A stretch of DNA of 64,000 nt from NCBI GenBank assembly GCA_963971305.1, contig OZ020303.1, forward strand, positions 62,930,867 to 62,994,866, read 5' to 3'. This DNA is from Arcuatula senhousia (taxonomy: Eukaryota > Mollusca > Bivalvia > Mytilida > Mytilidae). This document shows positions 22,700-35,200 of this stretch, piece after piece. The notes beneath the pieces are model-generated. The model saw nothing but the letters and a program-made list of their open reading frames with translations. It was not told where the DNA came from and ran no database searches. The position numbers and the translations under genes are program-made. Within the stretch, counting starts at the first letter, position 1. The number at the start of each line of letters is the position of its first letter.

Positions 22700-24103
22700 G
22701 TATACGGATTGTGTATCCTTGAAACCAGCCCTAAACTTGAGTCTTCCTTTCTTATAAGACATAATCAAAGACTTTCAGTCAAATGACATGCAGTTTAGCG
22801 TTTAATTGATGATGCTCAACGTATGAAAACAAATGTCATTTTTGAATGAAGTTCAGTTTATAAACTCCGACTGTTTGTGTCCTTTGAGTATCACCACCAT
22901 TCAAAATTTAACAGTATACTCACTTTAAAATATCTTTAGCTGCACACCTGCATAATGCAATTATTTTTGAAATATAGGTACTAGTATACGAAAGTATGTT
23001 CTATCATTCTGAAATTGCTCTGTGTCCATTCTAAATGACAGAGAGATTCACTCATCTATTTGAAAGATAATAACCCGTCCTTGACTGAGTTATCTATGAC
23101 TTTCCTAAGCACAAGGCTTCAAACATTGAGTAGCAATTAAGACATAACAAATATATACAAATCAGACAGACAACCATCAAACTTTTATTGCATGATTTTT
23201 ATCTGAATAGTTATGTAATTCGTTAATGAACTCGTAAGAGTAAAAGCCATAGAAGCTATTTGTAACGTAACAGTTTTCTGTATTTAGCATCTGAAGTGTT
23301 CTTTTGATCAAAGTGTTTTCCGTTTAGTTTCATATTTAACAATTGCAATGTTGTGGTAAATTTTTAAAACGGTTCCCTTTATGTTGTTGTTGAGAACCTT
23401 TTTTCGAAAATGAAATGAGTAAATGTTTAAGAGGAAATCTAATGAGTAAAAACTATATACCTTTGATTTAATTCTATTTTATCTTTGATTTCACTACTTT
23501 TACTTTGCATGGTGCATTTACTGGTATTACAAGATTAAGCCGTTTACCCACATTAAAGACATGCTTCGAAACTTTGTGATAATTAACCGCTTTTACATTA
23601 TTTCATATATGGAAACATTGGTCCTTGTGCTATGAAAAAAGTCTTTATGCATGGCGACATAATTAACTGAGATTAAAGTGAAATGAAAGAGTTATCAAGC
23701 TTTTTTTATTCTTTTATACATCAAGGATTTATATGTGGGTCATAAAAAATATCAAAGTGTTTTAAAATACATTTGATGATAATAAATATGCTCGAAATGT
23801 GCATTTCGAGGAGCATCATCTGATAAGTAGCGATTATTTGAATGAAGCACAAAAAAGTATAAGAAACAACTGATGTCAAAAGACGGCTTTGTAAAAATAG
23901 GCCATATATTTTCAACTAGGGTATCATCTATTAACTTTTTCGTTTTGTCACGGGTTTCTTCGTACATACCAGATTTAAAATAAAAACACGTAAACTCACT
24001 TAGTTATAAAATAAATGTAACAAATGCCGAAAATGTGGTAAACATACAGATATACGGAAGTACCCTATTAATAGCACTAGTTTGTAAGTTAAGTTTGCAA
24101 AAA
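22700..24103. other. Intergenic DNA
   Basis: No exon or RNA gene is visible. Frames at 23,721-23,967 on the minus strand have no recognisable features. Confidence 0.5.
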
Positions 24104-24439
24104 GATATTAGTCCAGTCGATTTGTGAAAAAATGCTCAAAAGATGGTAAAAGCATGAAATTTAGCATAGTGGTAGAACAAAGCATACTAAACATTATTAG
24201 CTATGGACCCAATTCAAAAAGTCAAAATGGCGGCCATTTTTAAGATGGCCACCAGATGGAATATAGAATTAGGAAATAAATCAAATAAAAATTAATTAAA
24301 ATTCTGCTTTGAAGATAAAAGCATCAAATCATGTATAATAGCAGTGCAAACTATGTTGAACAATATATTAGAAGATGGTTTGCCTTAAATTCAAAATGGC
24401 TGCCATTTTAAAGATAGCCGCCTCAAAATAGCATATATA
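24104..24439 (+). repeat. Left arm of a long inverted repeat
   Basis: About 336 bp running from 'attagtccagtcgatttgtg' through 'atggcggccatttttaagat' to 'caaaatagcatatata'. It is complementary, with scattered changes, to 26,737-27,085. The arms contain paired 'ggcggccat' palindromes. They probably are the long terminal inverted repeats of a DNA element, or an inverted duplication of one repeat. Confidence 0.8.
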
Positions 24440-24829
24440 CCGACGAAAACATATCATCTTTTAATTAAGGTAAATTATGACCCAAATAGGTCCAAACAAC
24501 AATGTATATGTGCTAAATCAAATTAAATAAGATGTATGAATATAATCTTGATTCCGTTTGAAGGTATCAGGCGGGGAGTGTACAGGAATATACTGCAGAT
24601 CTAATCATATCAATCTGAATGTGGTAAAATTGTGATTTGATGTAATCGTTGTTTAATCTAGTATGGCAGAAGTATTTATATATTAGCATTTGAACTATCA
24701 ACTCGAAATGGTGTTTTATAAGCCTACCTTTTGAAGAATTATATAAACATTTTTCCGGTGTCAATCTGTCTATCCATATGTGTATCAATTTGTCTAGCCT
24801 GCAAAGGAGGTACTACATTTATGGACCCT

Positions 24830-26090
24830 ATTAGTTATGACTCGACTTGAGACATTTTACCCACAATGGAGTATAGGCTTCTGGCAATGCTTCTCAATCT
24901 TCCTCTGTCCTTTGAAAGTTGATGCTGCTCCACATGTAACCATTCTCAATCATTTTTACTTGTATCTCTTCCATGTCAGTCTAGGTCACCCTTATTTTTT
25001 TTCTTTTTCCTTGTAATATCCGTTGTAGGGCCGGCTTTTTCCTATGCGTAATGTGCTACCAAAGGGAGCGACCATACGGGGTGAAATTTTAAATAAAAAA
25101 GGCAGGATGGCAAAAATCCAGAAATAAAAAGGCATGACAGTACTTTGAATTAAAAGTAAGGCAGGACTGCGTTTTGTGCTGAAACATTATTTTTCCTTTA
25201 AATATTTAATAGTGCACGCAAAAAAAATCCAGGCAAAGTATCTCCATAGCCCCCATCCCCATAAAAATCAAATGGTTGCTCCCTAGCCACTTCCGCTTAC
25301 CCTTCTATATTTCGAGAACAAAAGGTGGTTTTTTTTGCCTGTTTTCGTTGGTAATTTTGTTAGGCGATCTTTTGGATGGATCAGAGACATTTGTATCTGA
25401 ATACCAGAAGTTTCTGTATGACGGCCATTGTTAGGCTCCATGTTTCTGACCCGTACAGCAAGAGTGATCTAACCTTAGCCCTGTTTGCTAAATACAGATC
25501 TATGATTTATAGTTACTGCTTAGAATTTACTTAGCTTGGTCTTTGCAAATACTTGCTTTGATTCCCATACTTTCCAGGCGTTCCGAGGGCCGTTTCATCA
25601 TTTGTTGCACCAAAGTTGTTAATCACAATTTCTATAAAAATTAAAATGTTATTCGCTCAACGTGAGTTTTGTTCTTTTTTTTTTTGGTGAGTGCATCTAT
25701 TTCGCTGATATTGATGTTGTTTTTGTTAATTCTCATTATGGACTCCTCTTTTTATACGTACTACTGTTTTGAAGCATTTTCAACCATTTAGAAGATATTT
25801 TCTTACAAATGGTGAAGGATTCCATTTCCTCTTCCCTGGTGTGATTTTCTAATCATCCAATCAATTCATGACCAAAAGAAACAAAGAAAAGAAAAGTAAA
25901 CAGCCATGTCTAAAACCTGGACGTATTTCAAACTCTTTACTTATATCTCGCGGGTGCAATACCAGACATTTGTACATATTCGTTATTGGTGGAACAATTC
26001 TGTTTGGAATTCCATTGATCGCAAGAAGTCTCCACAGAATTTCTCGATCAAGGATATCGAAAGCTTCCTCGAAGTCTATGTAATAGATAT
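24830..26090 (-). pseudogene. Decayed non-LTR (LINE) retrotransposon, RT to C-terminus
   Basis: Read on the minus strand, 26,082-25,897 encodes an RT fragment with YIDFEEAFDILDREILW and later GFRHGCLL, matching the F-x-DFEKAFD and G-x-RQGCLLSP blocks of LINE reverse transcriptases. Further on come AWKVWESKQVFAKTKLSKF (near 25,590-25,525), LLLYGSETWSLTM (near 25,470-25,420) and a C-terminal piece with DMEEIQVKMIENGYMW (near 24,975-24,925). The frames are shifted, stops intervene and a MITE-like insertion splits the end, so it is dead. The RT active-site block (xxDD) is not seen and is presumably deleted. The enclosing inverted arms are unrelated to LINE mobility. Confidence 0.75.
25064..25283. 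mobile_element. MITE-like insertion with GGGAGC(G/A)ACCAT ends, inside the LINE
   Basis: The left end is 'gggagcgaccatacgggg'; the right end inverted reads 'gggagcaaccatttgatttt'. It separates the LINE YGSETW region from the LINE C-terminal piece, so it inserted into the LINE copy. No coding capacity. The pattern 'gggagcaaccatttga' is familiar from bivalve repeats. Confidence 0.6.
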
Positions 26091-26736
26091 AAAGGAAACT
26101 GTTTCATTGAATTTGCTGCTTGATGTGCGGGTTAAACTATCTGTTCAATGCAAGGATTTTCCTTTTTTTTCAATCAATTATGGTCTCGCAGTTTTTTGTC
26201 TGAAGTTGCTTTAATACGACATAGAATTATTCTGTTAAGGATTTAGTAACAATAATGCTCTATTTAGTTTTTACAATTGATTTAGCCTCCATTTTAACAA
26301 TTTAAATTATGTATTCTTTTTCCAATCTTGTGGGAGTTCCACTGTGTCATGGGTTTGAGTATTTAAGCTGGTTTTTTTTTGGATTCAATTTAAATAATGA
26401 CATGCATTTGTAAAATCTGAGTCTGGCGTCGGTCAGTTTTCATGGTCTTTATGGCTTTGATATTTTCATTTTAAGATGACAATGAAGTGGTCTGCAGCAG
26501 GCTGAATACATGCCATTGTTTCAGGTGCTTATATGACAATATTCACATCTAAACACAATTTTACTCCGACTAGCTAGATATGTAAATATTTCTGTACACT
26601 CTCCGTCTGATATCTTCAAACAGAATAGAGATTCCTTTTACTCTTCTTTTAAATTTGTTTAAGCACTTATCAATTGCATTCATTCATATTTGGGGGCATA
26701 AATAACTTTGAATAAAACATGATTTCATAATGTAGA

Positions 26737-27085
26737 TATATATGCTATTTCTGAGGCGGTCATCTTTAAAATGACAGCCATTTTCAATATAAGGCAAACC
26801 GTTTTCTACTATATTCTTTAGAATATTTTGCACTGCTGTCCTACACAATTTGGTGGGTTTATCTTCAAAGTACAAATTTTAATGAATTTTTATTTGATTT
26901 ATTTCTTAATTTTATATTCCATTAGGCGGCCATCTTGAAAATGGCCGCCATTTTTAATTTTCGAGTTGGGTCCATAGCTAATATTGATTAGTATGCAATT
27001 TTCTACCACCATGACAAATTTCATGCTTTAACCATACTTTGAGCAATTTCGCCAAAAACCTGCACAAATCGACTGGACTATATCC
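26737..27085 (-). repeat. Right arm of the long inverted repeat
   Basis: Reverse-complement partner of 24,104-24,439, from 'tatatatgctatttctgagg' to 'aatcgactggactatatccg'. Divergence between the arms is moderate (single-base and small indel changes), so they are not recent. Confidence 0.8.
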
Positions 27086-28521
27086 GAACAAAGAGAGGAA
27101 ACTAAACTAATATTGATACTAGTATGTAAAGCATTTTACAGAGAGAAAAGCCAAGACATAACATGACATTTAATCCCAGAAATATCAGTTTAAAAATGGT
27201 AGACAACCATTCGAATTTTAAATAAAGTTACATTAGTATAAAATAGTCTGCCAACATATTACGAAAAAGACCGCTGTCCTTGTCTTGTCTTCAGAATAAT
27301 GAGAAAGTACCCAAGATTCTCATTTCACAGCACTTTTACCCTTCAACTTGATTGCACAAAAGACGAGCTACAGTCTTAATGTAGCTAAAACGCACACTTT
27401 TCGGAGCACAGGGTTTCAAAATGAATGTAGCACTTTTGTCATAATGTATTAGGGCAAAGGATGGTATTCTGGCTAGCCAGAACATCGTGATCAAGTCTTC
27501 AATACAAAATCTCTATAACATCTAGTATGATGTTTACAGTCCGTGCACTATAACACAAGTATTAACCATTTAAAACTTTTTAGCTTAAAACTAGTAAGTT
27601 TGATATTGTAACTGTTGATTCACGAAACAATACCATCAAAGTCAAGTAAATGTTCCATCTGACTTAATGTCCGTCTTTCATCTGGCGTTATCTGTAAACT
27701 GTTTTTGCCGAAACCTTGTACAAACTGATACCGAAATTATCATAAAACTACATAAGCTTTATGCACCTTTTTGATCTTTTGAACTTTGTGCAACTGGTAA
27801 TTTAGCTCTAATTATTTTCAAAATCAGATGCGTTTGATGTGCAGTGCAAAAAACAATGTCAGTACATTTAGTTAATACTGCATTTGATTGTAATCTTTTA
27901 GTGTATATCAATTTCTTTAGAAAACTATATGATCAAAGTGTGCCGCGGATTACTTTGTTTCTGTTTCTTATTCGATTGTCTGTCTCTTTAATTTTTCGTC
28001 TTAATGCTTCCTAATGATGTGTTGTCTCCAATTGTTGCCCATGACATATATCATTGCGCAAAGTATCGTTCTATTCACGTTTAACGTGACAAAAGGGGTC
28101 GTAACACACATCTCTACTTTTGTCCATTCCGCGATTGAAGTAGGCTTACATTTCAAAATATGTTGTACTTCTTGCATAAGACAAAGATCGTAACGAAATA
28201 CAACATTTCTATTTGTTTTACAGACTCGTTAAAGTGCAATGCAAAACCACCAAACAACTATTGTGGTCCTTAATTGATTTTTTATCTCCCCCTGATCAAG
28301 GTATTATGATAAAACATTACATATATTTATATTCTGCAGGTGTGAAAAGAACGCCATTAGCTGACCCTTGCATATGTCTCGGGCTCATAAGTAATCCGAG
28401 GTTTTATTCAAATAGAGATACTAATGTCCGGTTTCTTTTATGCCAAATTATCTGCAAAATCAGGAATCATCATTCTCTGCCAAGCACTAGGAAATCAGTA
28501 CTATCTCGATTAATATAAGCC
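27086..28521. other. Intergenic DNA
   Basis: No exon, RNA gene or bounded repeat recognised. The 101-aa frame at 28,213-28,518 has no domain and its end abuts the repeat array. Confidence 0.45.
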
Positions 28522-29016
28522 TAATTACTGCACTGTAATTAGGTGACGGGTAATAATTCATTATAAGTTTTACAAACATGAAATACTATTGTTTTTAAAT
28601 TCACAAGATGCTCGTATGTACTTTAAGTTTGCTATTCCAGAAATAAGTTTTACTATTTTATCCAAATTTATTAAAAGATTGAGGTCATTCATTAGGTCAA
28701 ATATGTCTTGTCGGAAAGACAGTCTAAACGTTCTTTAGAACTTCATAGTACAGTATTTATTTTCCCATCTCTTTAGCCTTCTTGAGGCTTTGGATAAATA
28801 TTTACTGGCTAAATTTGATATAATTAACCCCATACTCTAGTTATACTAATAGGTGACTTCAATGTTGAACTTTTCCTTTGTGAGTGTTTGTATTATGAAA
28901 TTGAAGTATGATTAAAGCGGATTCGGGGTCATTCGTTAATATAAATATTGCTCTACACAATAAAACTAATACCAACATGACCATTACTGCACTGTAATTA
29001 GGTGACGGGTAAGTGT

Positions 29017-29089
29017 ATATTACACCTCTCTCAGACATCAAATCTGAGGGCGGAGCCCGAAGATTTGATTGTCTGAGAGAGGTATAATA
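29017..29089. repeat. 73-bp near-perfect hairpin
   Basis: Arms 29,017-29,045 and 29,061-29,089 share CCTCTCTCAGACA-TCAAATCT in inverted orientation around a GC-rich loop 'gagggcggagcccga'. The GC-rich loop stands out against the AT-rich surroundings. It may be a small MITE or an element end. Confidence 0.75.
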
Positions 29090-29176
29090 AACTTATACTG
29101 TTGCCATATGTTATCAAGATAACTTGCACCATTGACATTTAAGAATTTTTATAGGCCAGAAATTGTCAAGTTTTAG

Positions 29177-29718
29177 GGCATACTGTAAAACATGGTATTA
29201 ATTTTGCCATTGTATGATGGTAAGGAAAATAGTATGGTACGAATTTTCATACCATGGTATAAAGTCAATGGTAAGGTATAGATTTGTTATTTCTTTTTCC
29301 TAAAGTAAATACATACAATATAGATATTTTTTTCATTATTATTATGTTAAACTATAGAATGCCTTAATTTTAAGCATTGTTATATTAAATTTATAAAATT
29401 CTAGTTTAGATCTTTATAAAGTAAAATGTGATTATAAATCACTGCTTTAATTTTTTTTGTGTGTTGCATGTCCATAGGTAGCTACTCAGCTGAAACTATT
29501 AATCAAAACAAACATCGTTTTATTTATACTATCTAGTACAAGATTAATTTCTTAACAGATTAATTGTAGTAATCCTGTATTCTGTAGTGCTGAATAAGCA
29601 AGCAAGCGAAATTCCAACAATAAAAGAGTCAACTCAATTAGATAAACTTTTGTTTAGTTTTGTGCTGAAGATGATTCAGTGGTAGATACTTATATAATAC
29701 CATGTTTTACAGTATGCC
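29177..29718. mobile_element. 542-bp MITE with perfect 24-bp terminal inverted repeats
   Basis: Bases 29,177-29,200 (starting GGCATACTGTAAAACATGG) are the exact reverse complement of 29,695-29,718. 'gttttag' lies just left of the element and again 2 bp after its right end, a possible target duplication. No coding capacity. Perfect ends suggest relatively recent activity of this family. Confidence 0.8.
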
Positions 29719-32149
29719 ATGTTTTAGTAGTAATCAAAGGAATAATTTGTCCACCTTCCCTAGTTTTGGATGATGTTATCATTGTTTTACATCAGTTTTA
29801 ATAATTTGTTTACATCATCAAAATTATTTATGACCAAGTAAAAGTTCATGAAAGTGTATGCGATTTACACTTTTAAGAGGCTGTAACCTCATCAAATTTT
29901 ATCATCATTTCATTGGTCAGAGCTCATTTTTCTCTGAGCTGTCAGCCTGTCAAACATGAAATCCAACACCAACAACAGTATAATAATCCATTATAAGTTT
30001 TACAAACATGAAATACTATTGTTTTTAATAACAGACCTCGGAACACCGAACTGTCATTCATAAAATAGTATTACGATTTATGACCATGCAATTCTAGGTG
30101 CAGTATTAAAGTGCAAAGTTCTTTTATGTTGGCTAGTGCATTAATTAGGTGCAGAACAATCAACTCTATCATACTATTACACTAAAGTTTTAAAGGGCTA
30201 TTGACAAAGTTACTATTTTACAGACGCAAACCGTTCAAAATGCATTTTTTTTTTCAAATAAAAAAATAGTTTGTGTTCTTATTTAGCAGCTAATTTGAAT
30301 TTCATTATTGTTTTCTAGCAGACATATCTTGCTGCTTTGAACTATTTGACAATTTTATAAGGACATATACTTTAAATATATCCCTTTTAGATGTATGGCG
30401 AGTTTCAATCAAACGAACCGAATGTGCCATCCAAAATAGTCTATATCTTTGTATTTTGATATTTTAGATCAACAAATATGATACATGTATCGCTTTTGCA
30501 TGTATGGTTAATAATTTCACACTTTTATTTTTTTTTAAATTCACAAGATGCTCGTATGTACTTTAAGTTTGCTATTCCAGAAATAAGTTTTACTATTTTA
30601 TCCAAATTTATTAAAAGATTGAGGTCATTCATTAGGTCAAATATGTCTTGTCGGAAAGACAGTCTAAACGTTCTTTAGAACTTCATAGTACAGTATTTAT
30701 TTTCCCATCTCTTTAGCCTTCTTGAGGCTTTGGATAAATATTTACTGGCTAAATTTGATATAATTAACCCCATACTCTAGTTATACTAATAGGTGACTTC
30801 AATGTTGAACTTTTCCTTTGTGAGTGTTTGTATTATGAAATTGAAGTATGATTAAAGCGGATTCGGGGTCATTCGTTAATATAAATATTGCTCTACACAA
30901 TAAAACTAATACCAACATGACCATTACTGCACTGTAATTAGGTGACGGGTAATAATCCATTATAAGTTTTACAAACATGAAATACTATTGTTTTTAATAA
31001 CAGACCTCGGAACACCGAACTGTCATTCATAAAATAGTATTACGATTTATGACCATGCAATTCTAGGTGCAGTATTAAAGTGCAAAGTTCTTTTATGTTG
31101 GCTAGTGCATTAATTAGGTGCAGAACAATCAACTCTATCATACTATTACACTAAAGTTTTAAAGGGCTATTGACAAAGTTACTATTTTACAGACGCAAAC
31201 CGTTCAAAATGCATTTTTTTTTTCAAATAAAAAAATAGTTTGTGTTCTTATTTAGCAGCTAATTTGAATTTCATTATTGTTTTCTAGCAGACATATCTTG
31301 CTGCTTTGAACTATTTGACAATTTTATAAGGACATATACTTTAAATATATCCCTTTTAGATGTATGGCGAGTTTCAATCAAACGAACCGAATGTGCCATC
31401 CAAAATAGTCTATATCTTTGTATTTTGATATTTTAGATCAACAAATATGATACATGTATCGCTTTTGCATGTATGGTTAATAATTCCACACTTTTATTTT
31501 TTTTTAAATTCACAAGATGCTCGTATGTACTTTAAGTTTGCTATTCCAGAAATAAGTTTTACTATTTTATCCAAATTTATTAAAAGATTGAGGTCATTCA
31601 TTAGGTCAAATATGTCTTGTCGGAAAGACAGTCTAAACGTTCTTTAGAACTTCATAGTACAGTATTTATTTTCCCATCTCTTTAGCCTTCTTGAGGCTTT
31701 GGATAAATATTTACTGGCTAAATTTGATATAATTAACCCCATACTCTAGTTATACTAATAGGTGACTTCAATGTTGAACTTTTCCTTTGTGAGTGTTTGT
31801 ATTATGAAATTGAAGTATGATTAAAGCGGATTCGGGGTCATTCGTTAATATAAATATTGCTCTACACAATAAAACTAATACCAACATGACCACTATTCAA
31901 GATTCTAAATGACTCAAACGATAGGACACAACTTCAGACAAGTCTATGATTTACTTTAAATATATCCCTTTTAGATGTATACTTTCTCTTACAAGCGATT
32001 AAACTCGTAAAGAGGCTTGTCCCTATTAAAGCCATAAAAGTGGAAAAGATTCACACTTATATTGTTACTTTTAATACGATTATTTGAATGATTTATCACC
32101 GAAATTCCAAATCATGCATATTAAACTTAAGACGTAAATATTTGTAAAC

Positions 32150-32216
32150 ATGCAACATCATTCATGTCGATATGTATATTTGGGAGTTTTAGTCCTCTCA
32201 GTTTTCATTTTAGCAG
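32150..32216 (+). CDS. Receptor exon 1: signal peptide
   Basis: ATG at 32150, then a basic stretch (MQHHSCRYVY) and hydrophobic LGVLVLSVFILA, typical of a signal peptide. Donor 'gcag|gtaatt'. It lies about 180 bp after the end of the 969-bp repeat array. An upstream 5' UTR exon cannot be excluded. Confidence 0.8.
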
Positions 32217-35200
32217 GTAATTCATATCATAACTTCATTTTTAAGCTCTTGAATAAGAAATGTTGTTAAATACCTGAATAAGTACTACTTTTTTTTTCAT
32301 TTTGTATTGATGCTATTTTAAAAAATGCACAGAACTTGTAATATTGCAAATGGCTAAATTCATACTGTAGTTCACAAACTAAGGGAAAAATAACAAATAC
32401 ACAAAATAACAAGCAATTTATACAATTATAATTCAAATACTGGAGAGAATGGAGAAAGAAGGCAAAGAGGTTGTTTTGGTCCAAAATTATACTTCTAAAC
32501 CTATCATCTGGGTTGTCATTTGAGAAAGTACTTTTAAGAGAATTTAGTTAAAATTTCTCCACTACTACATGTTTAATGAAATAGAACTACAGGAGTATTT
32601 TGTTCGTTTGTACTTTTTCTTTCAAAGTGTAGTTAGAAAATACTTTAGTCTCAAATCAAATCAAATATCAAATAAGCTTAGCAATGCACAAATAACATAA
32701 GTTCTGGTGAGCTTCTTGAATCTATAGATATTGCTAACTAATAATTAATTTCAAACAGCGTCTCAATGTTCCTTTGGAACATTTGGTACACGGTGTCAGT
32801 TCCAGTGCCATTGTAAGCAGCCATTGGATTGTGATGGTGAAACCGGAATATGTGTCTCTGGGTGCTCAAGTCCTTGGTCGGGTAGAAACTGTCAGCAAGG
32901 TTGGTGTGATCGTGAACTGTTTGATAACAGCCCCTAAAAATAAATAAAAAGAGGTAAACAACACATAGACTTGGATTTGCGAAAAAAAAAACATCCATGG
33001 AATATTTGCAGAATTTGCATGCTGTGGTTCACAATATATATTGTTGTTTGTGTTATGTTAAAGAAATGTAAAAGCTTGCTAAATCCTTAAAATGTTTGAC
33101 TAACAATCTAATTATAAGAAATTTCAAATTTGTTTAATCTGATTGAATGAGACAATGAAAAAAGTAAAACAAAATTATCACAATATAAGTTATAATTCAG
33201 ATTAAGTGTCATAATCCAGAGATGTTTTCCTGCGTGCAGACAATTGAATTACTTATTTCAGAAAACGTATCTTTTAATACATCGACTTCCCATAAAAATG
33301 GTACCGCTTCTACCCCGGCAAGCTTTGGTGTGGATGGGAATATAACAACATGTGCTGTCACATCAAATGGTGTTAACGGTTGGTGGATGACAAAGCTGGA
33401 AAGGAGTCGTATCATCAGCAAAATGTATCTTATCTCAGGTACAGCATGAACAGCAAATCAAACAGAATTAATACCAAATCCAGGGTTACCAGTTTGTCCC
33501 AATGTGTGTATGAGAAATTATAATGTTAGAAAAGGGGAACCGATATTAGAATTAGCGTGTGATTATTTAAAATATATCAAAAAGTCCCTTATTTTTTTCA
33601 TTTTTAATATTTAGAATGTCAGAAAAAGAAAAGTTGGGCTAGGTTAGGGTTAGTATAGGGGTTAAGTTTAGGATAAGGACTACGAGTGTGGGTTAGGGTA
33701 AGGATAAGGGCTAGGGGTAGTAGTTAGGGCTAGTGTTAACGGTTTTGGTTAATGATAATAGATTTGGGCTTTTGTGAAATAATACTAAAGAAAAGAACAG
33801 AAATCCTAGGTCTCCCCACCAAGAGAAAAAAATTATAAGTTAGACTAACGCTATTAATGCGTTCTGCGGTCGTCACACATGCGCTAGGCAAACGTCAAGT
33901 ACGCCGGACAAACGCTATGGATAAGTTTTGAATAAGTTTGTCGTGCGTTGCAGGTAGTTAGTCTGACGCTTTGTGATCGTTCACAGAGATATTTTTTTGA
34001 AACTTTTTACAGCGGCTGCTAACGTGCTTCAACGTTTTAGTACATTATTCGAACGTTCGGCACACGTTGGCTAAAACGTTATTGTGTGTGTCAGGGCCAT
34101 AAGGGATAGAGCTGATTTAGAGTTAGGGTTACAATTACAACTAGAAAATAATGAGATGTGTAATAAGTGTACGCGACATAGCTCGCATAAAAAGCAGTAA
34201 TTTAGAAAAAACTAAAATAGAGAACCGACCACCAGTCTTCAACGAGGCCAGTAAGTGCTGCGTGCCGTTCTGCAATCGGCCCAAGGTCTAAATAAAATGC
34301 ATAAAATTAAAATCCAGTCCTGAAATAGTCACAGATACCCCCTTCTTTAACAAGGAACAGAAAACATATCAAAACGACAGGTACAAACGACAGCTTTGTC
34401 AAAGATTCTTGGCTTAGGACATGCACATATAAAATGTGGCGGGGTTACACTAGTTTTTTGGGCTCAGTCTTCCCCCTATCAATCATGTCAATAATCCTAA
34501 ACAAAGCACAAAAAAAACTGCGTTCAATTCCAGTAAATCACAAAATGTTTTGGTGAATATTTTAAATATATTTCATTCCAACTGCTCAAAACATGTTATT
34601 TGTTTAACAAGCAATAATGATTTTTTTTTTGTAGAATGTCAGATTAGTTGCAAATTACCGCTGACATGGAACAATTATTTTATTTGGATGTCTTCAATTA
34701 TTTGCTAAAAGCAAGTTCAGATGCACATAACGTTGTGTTTTATGTGCAATAAAAATATGTGCTTTTAATGTTAAACATTGATAAGTGCATATATTGTATG
34801 CAATAAATTTTGCTTCTTTTGCCATCTTACCACAAAAATGTCAATAGAAAGATACTAAACAGGTGATTTCTAACTGTAAAAGCACAAAGTTTTGCTGTTT
34901 TGATGTGAAAATCGTGAAAAAAAACTTGCTTCATAAATATCTACAAGAATATCATTTGTATCTTGCATGCTGGATCTTATTCAAAAGTTGACCTCTTACT
35001 TGGTATTTAGTTTATGATATTTTTTCAATTAGCATGGGTTTAGATGATCTTGATTTTAGCGAAAAACTGCTAGATACATCATGATTGTGCCATTAAACTT
35101 GAAAGGGGGGGGGCTTGTTTTTTATCCTTAAAAATATTTTGAAATGATTTTTGATGGGAAAAATATTTTAAAATGATTTTTTTTATGAAAAAAAAATATT

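Larger units (their letters stand above)
29013..29980. mobile_element. 968-bp insertion in the array, flanked by TAA
   Basis: At unit boundaries the array reads 'gacgggtaataatccatt'. Between the first copy and unit A it reads 'gacgggtaa', then 968 bp, then 'taataatccatt'. The direct repeat TAA (29,010-29,012 and 29,981-29,983) fits a 3-bp target duplication as in PIF/Harbinger elements, although I see no good terminal inverted repeat at these exact ends. It holds a hairpin at 29,017-29,089 and an inner MITE at 29,177-29,718. Confidence 0.65.
28522..31970. repeat. Tandem array of a 969-bp unit, invaded and partly deleted
   Basis: Full unit A is about 29,982-30,950. Unit B starts at 30,951 with an exact 969-bp offset and runs to about 31,893, almost identical to A (one seen difference is 'atttcacac' versus 'attccacac'). 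A first, shorter copy (28,522-29,012) lacks about 530 bp between 'ttgttttta' and 'aattcacaagatgctcg', a deletion at a poly-T microhomology. A scrap of the unit ('tactttaaatatatccctt') recurs at about 31,952-31,979. The 66-aa frames at 30,478 and 31,447 are one repeat frame twice, not genes. Confidence 0.9.

Noticed and set aside
25868..26214. Overlapping 71-aa and 102-aa frames on +
   Set aside because: They are antisense to the RT fragment of the LINE on the minus strand, which has clear RT motifs.
30478..31647. Two identical 66-aa frames 969 bp apart
   Set aside because: The identity reflects the recent tandem duplication, not selection. The first, older copy of the unit lacks the upstream part, and no domain is visible.
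33846..34105. Possible MITE with 'cctgacacacacaat' end
   Set aside because: The right edge looks like a bivalve MITE end, but I could not find the matching inverted left edge.
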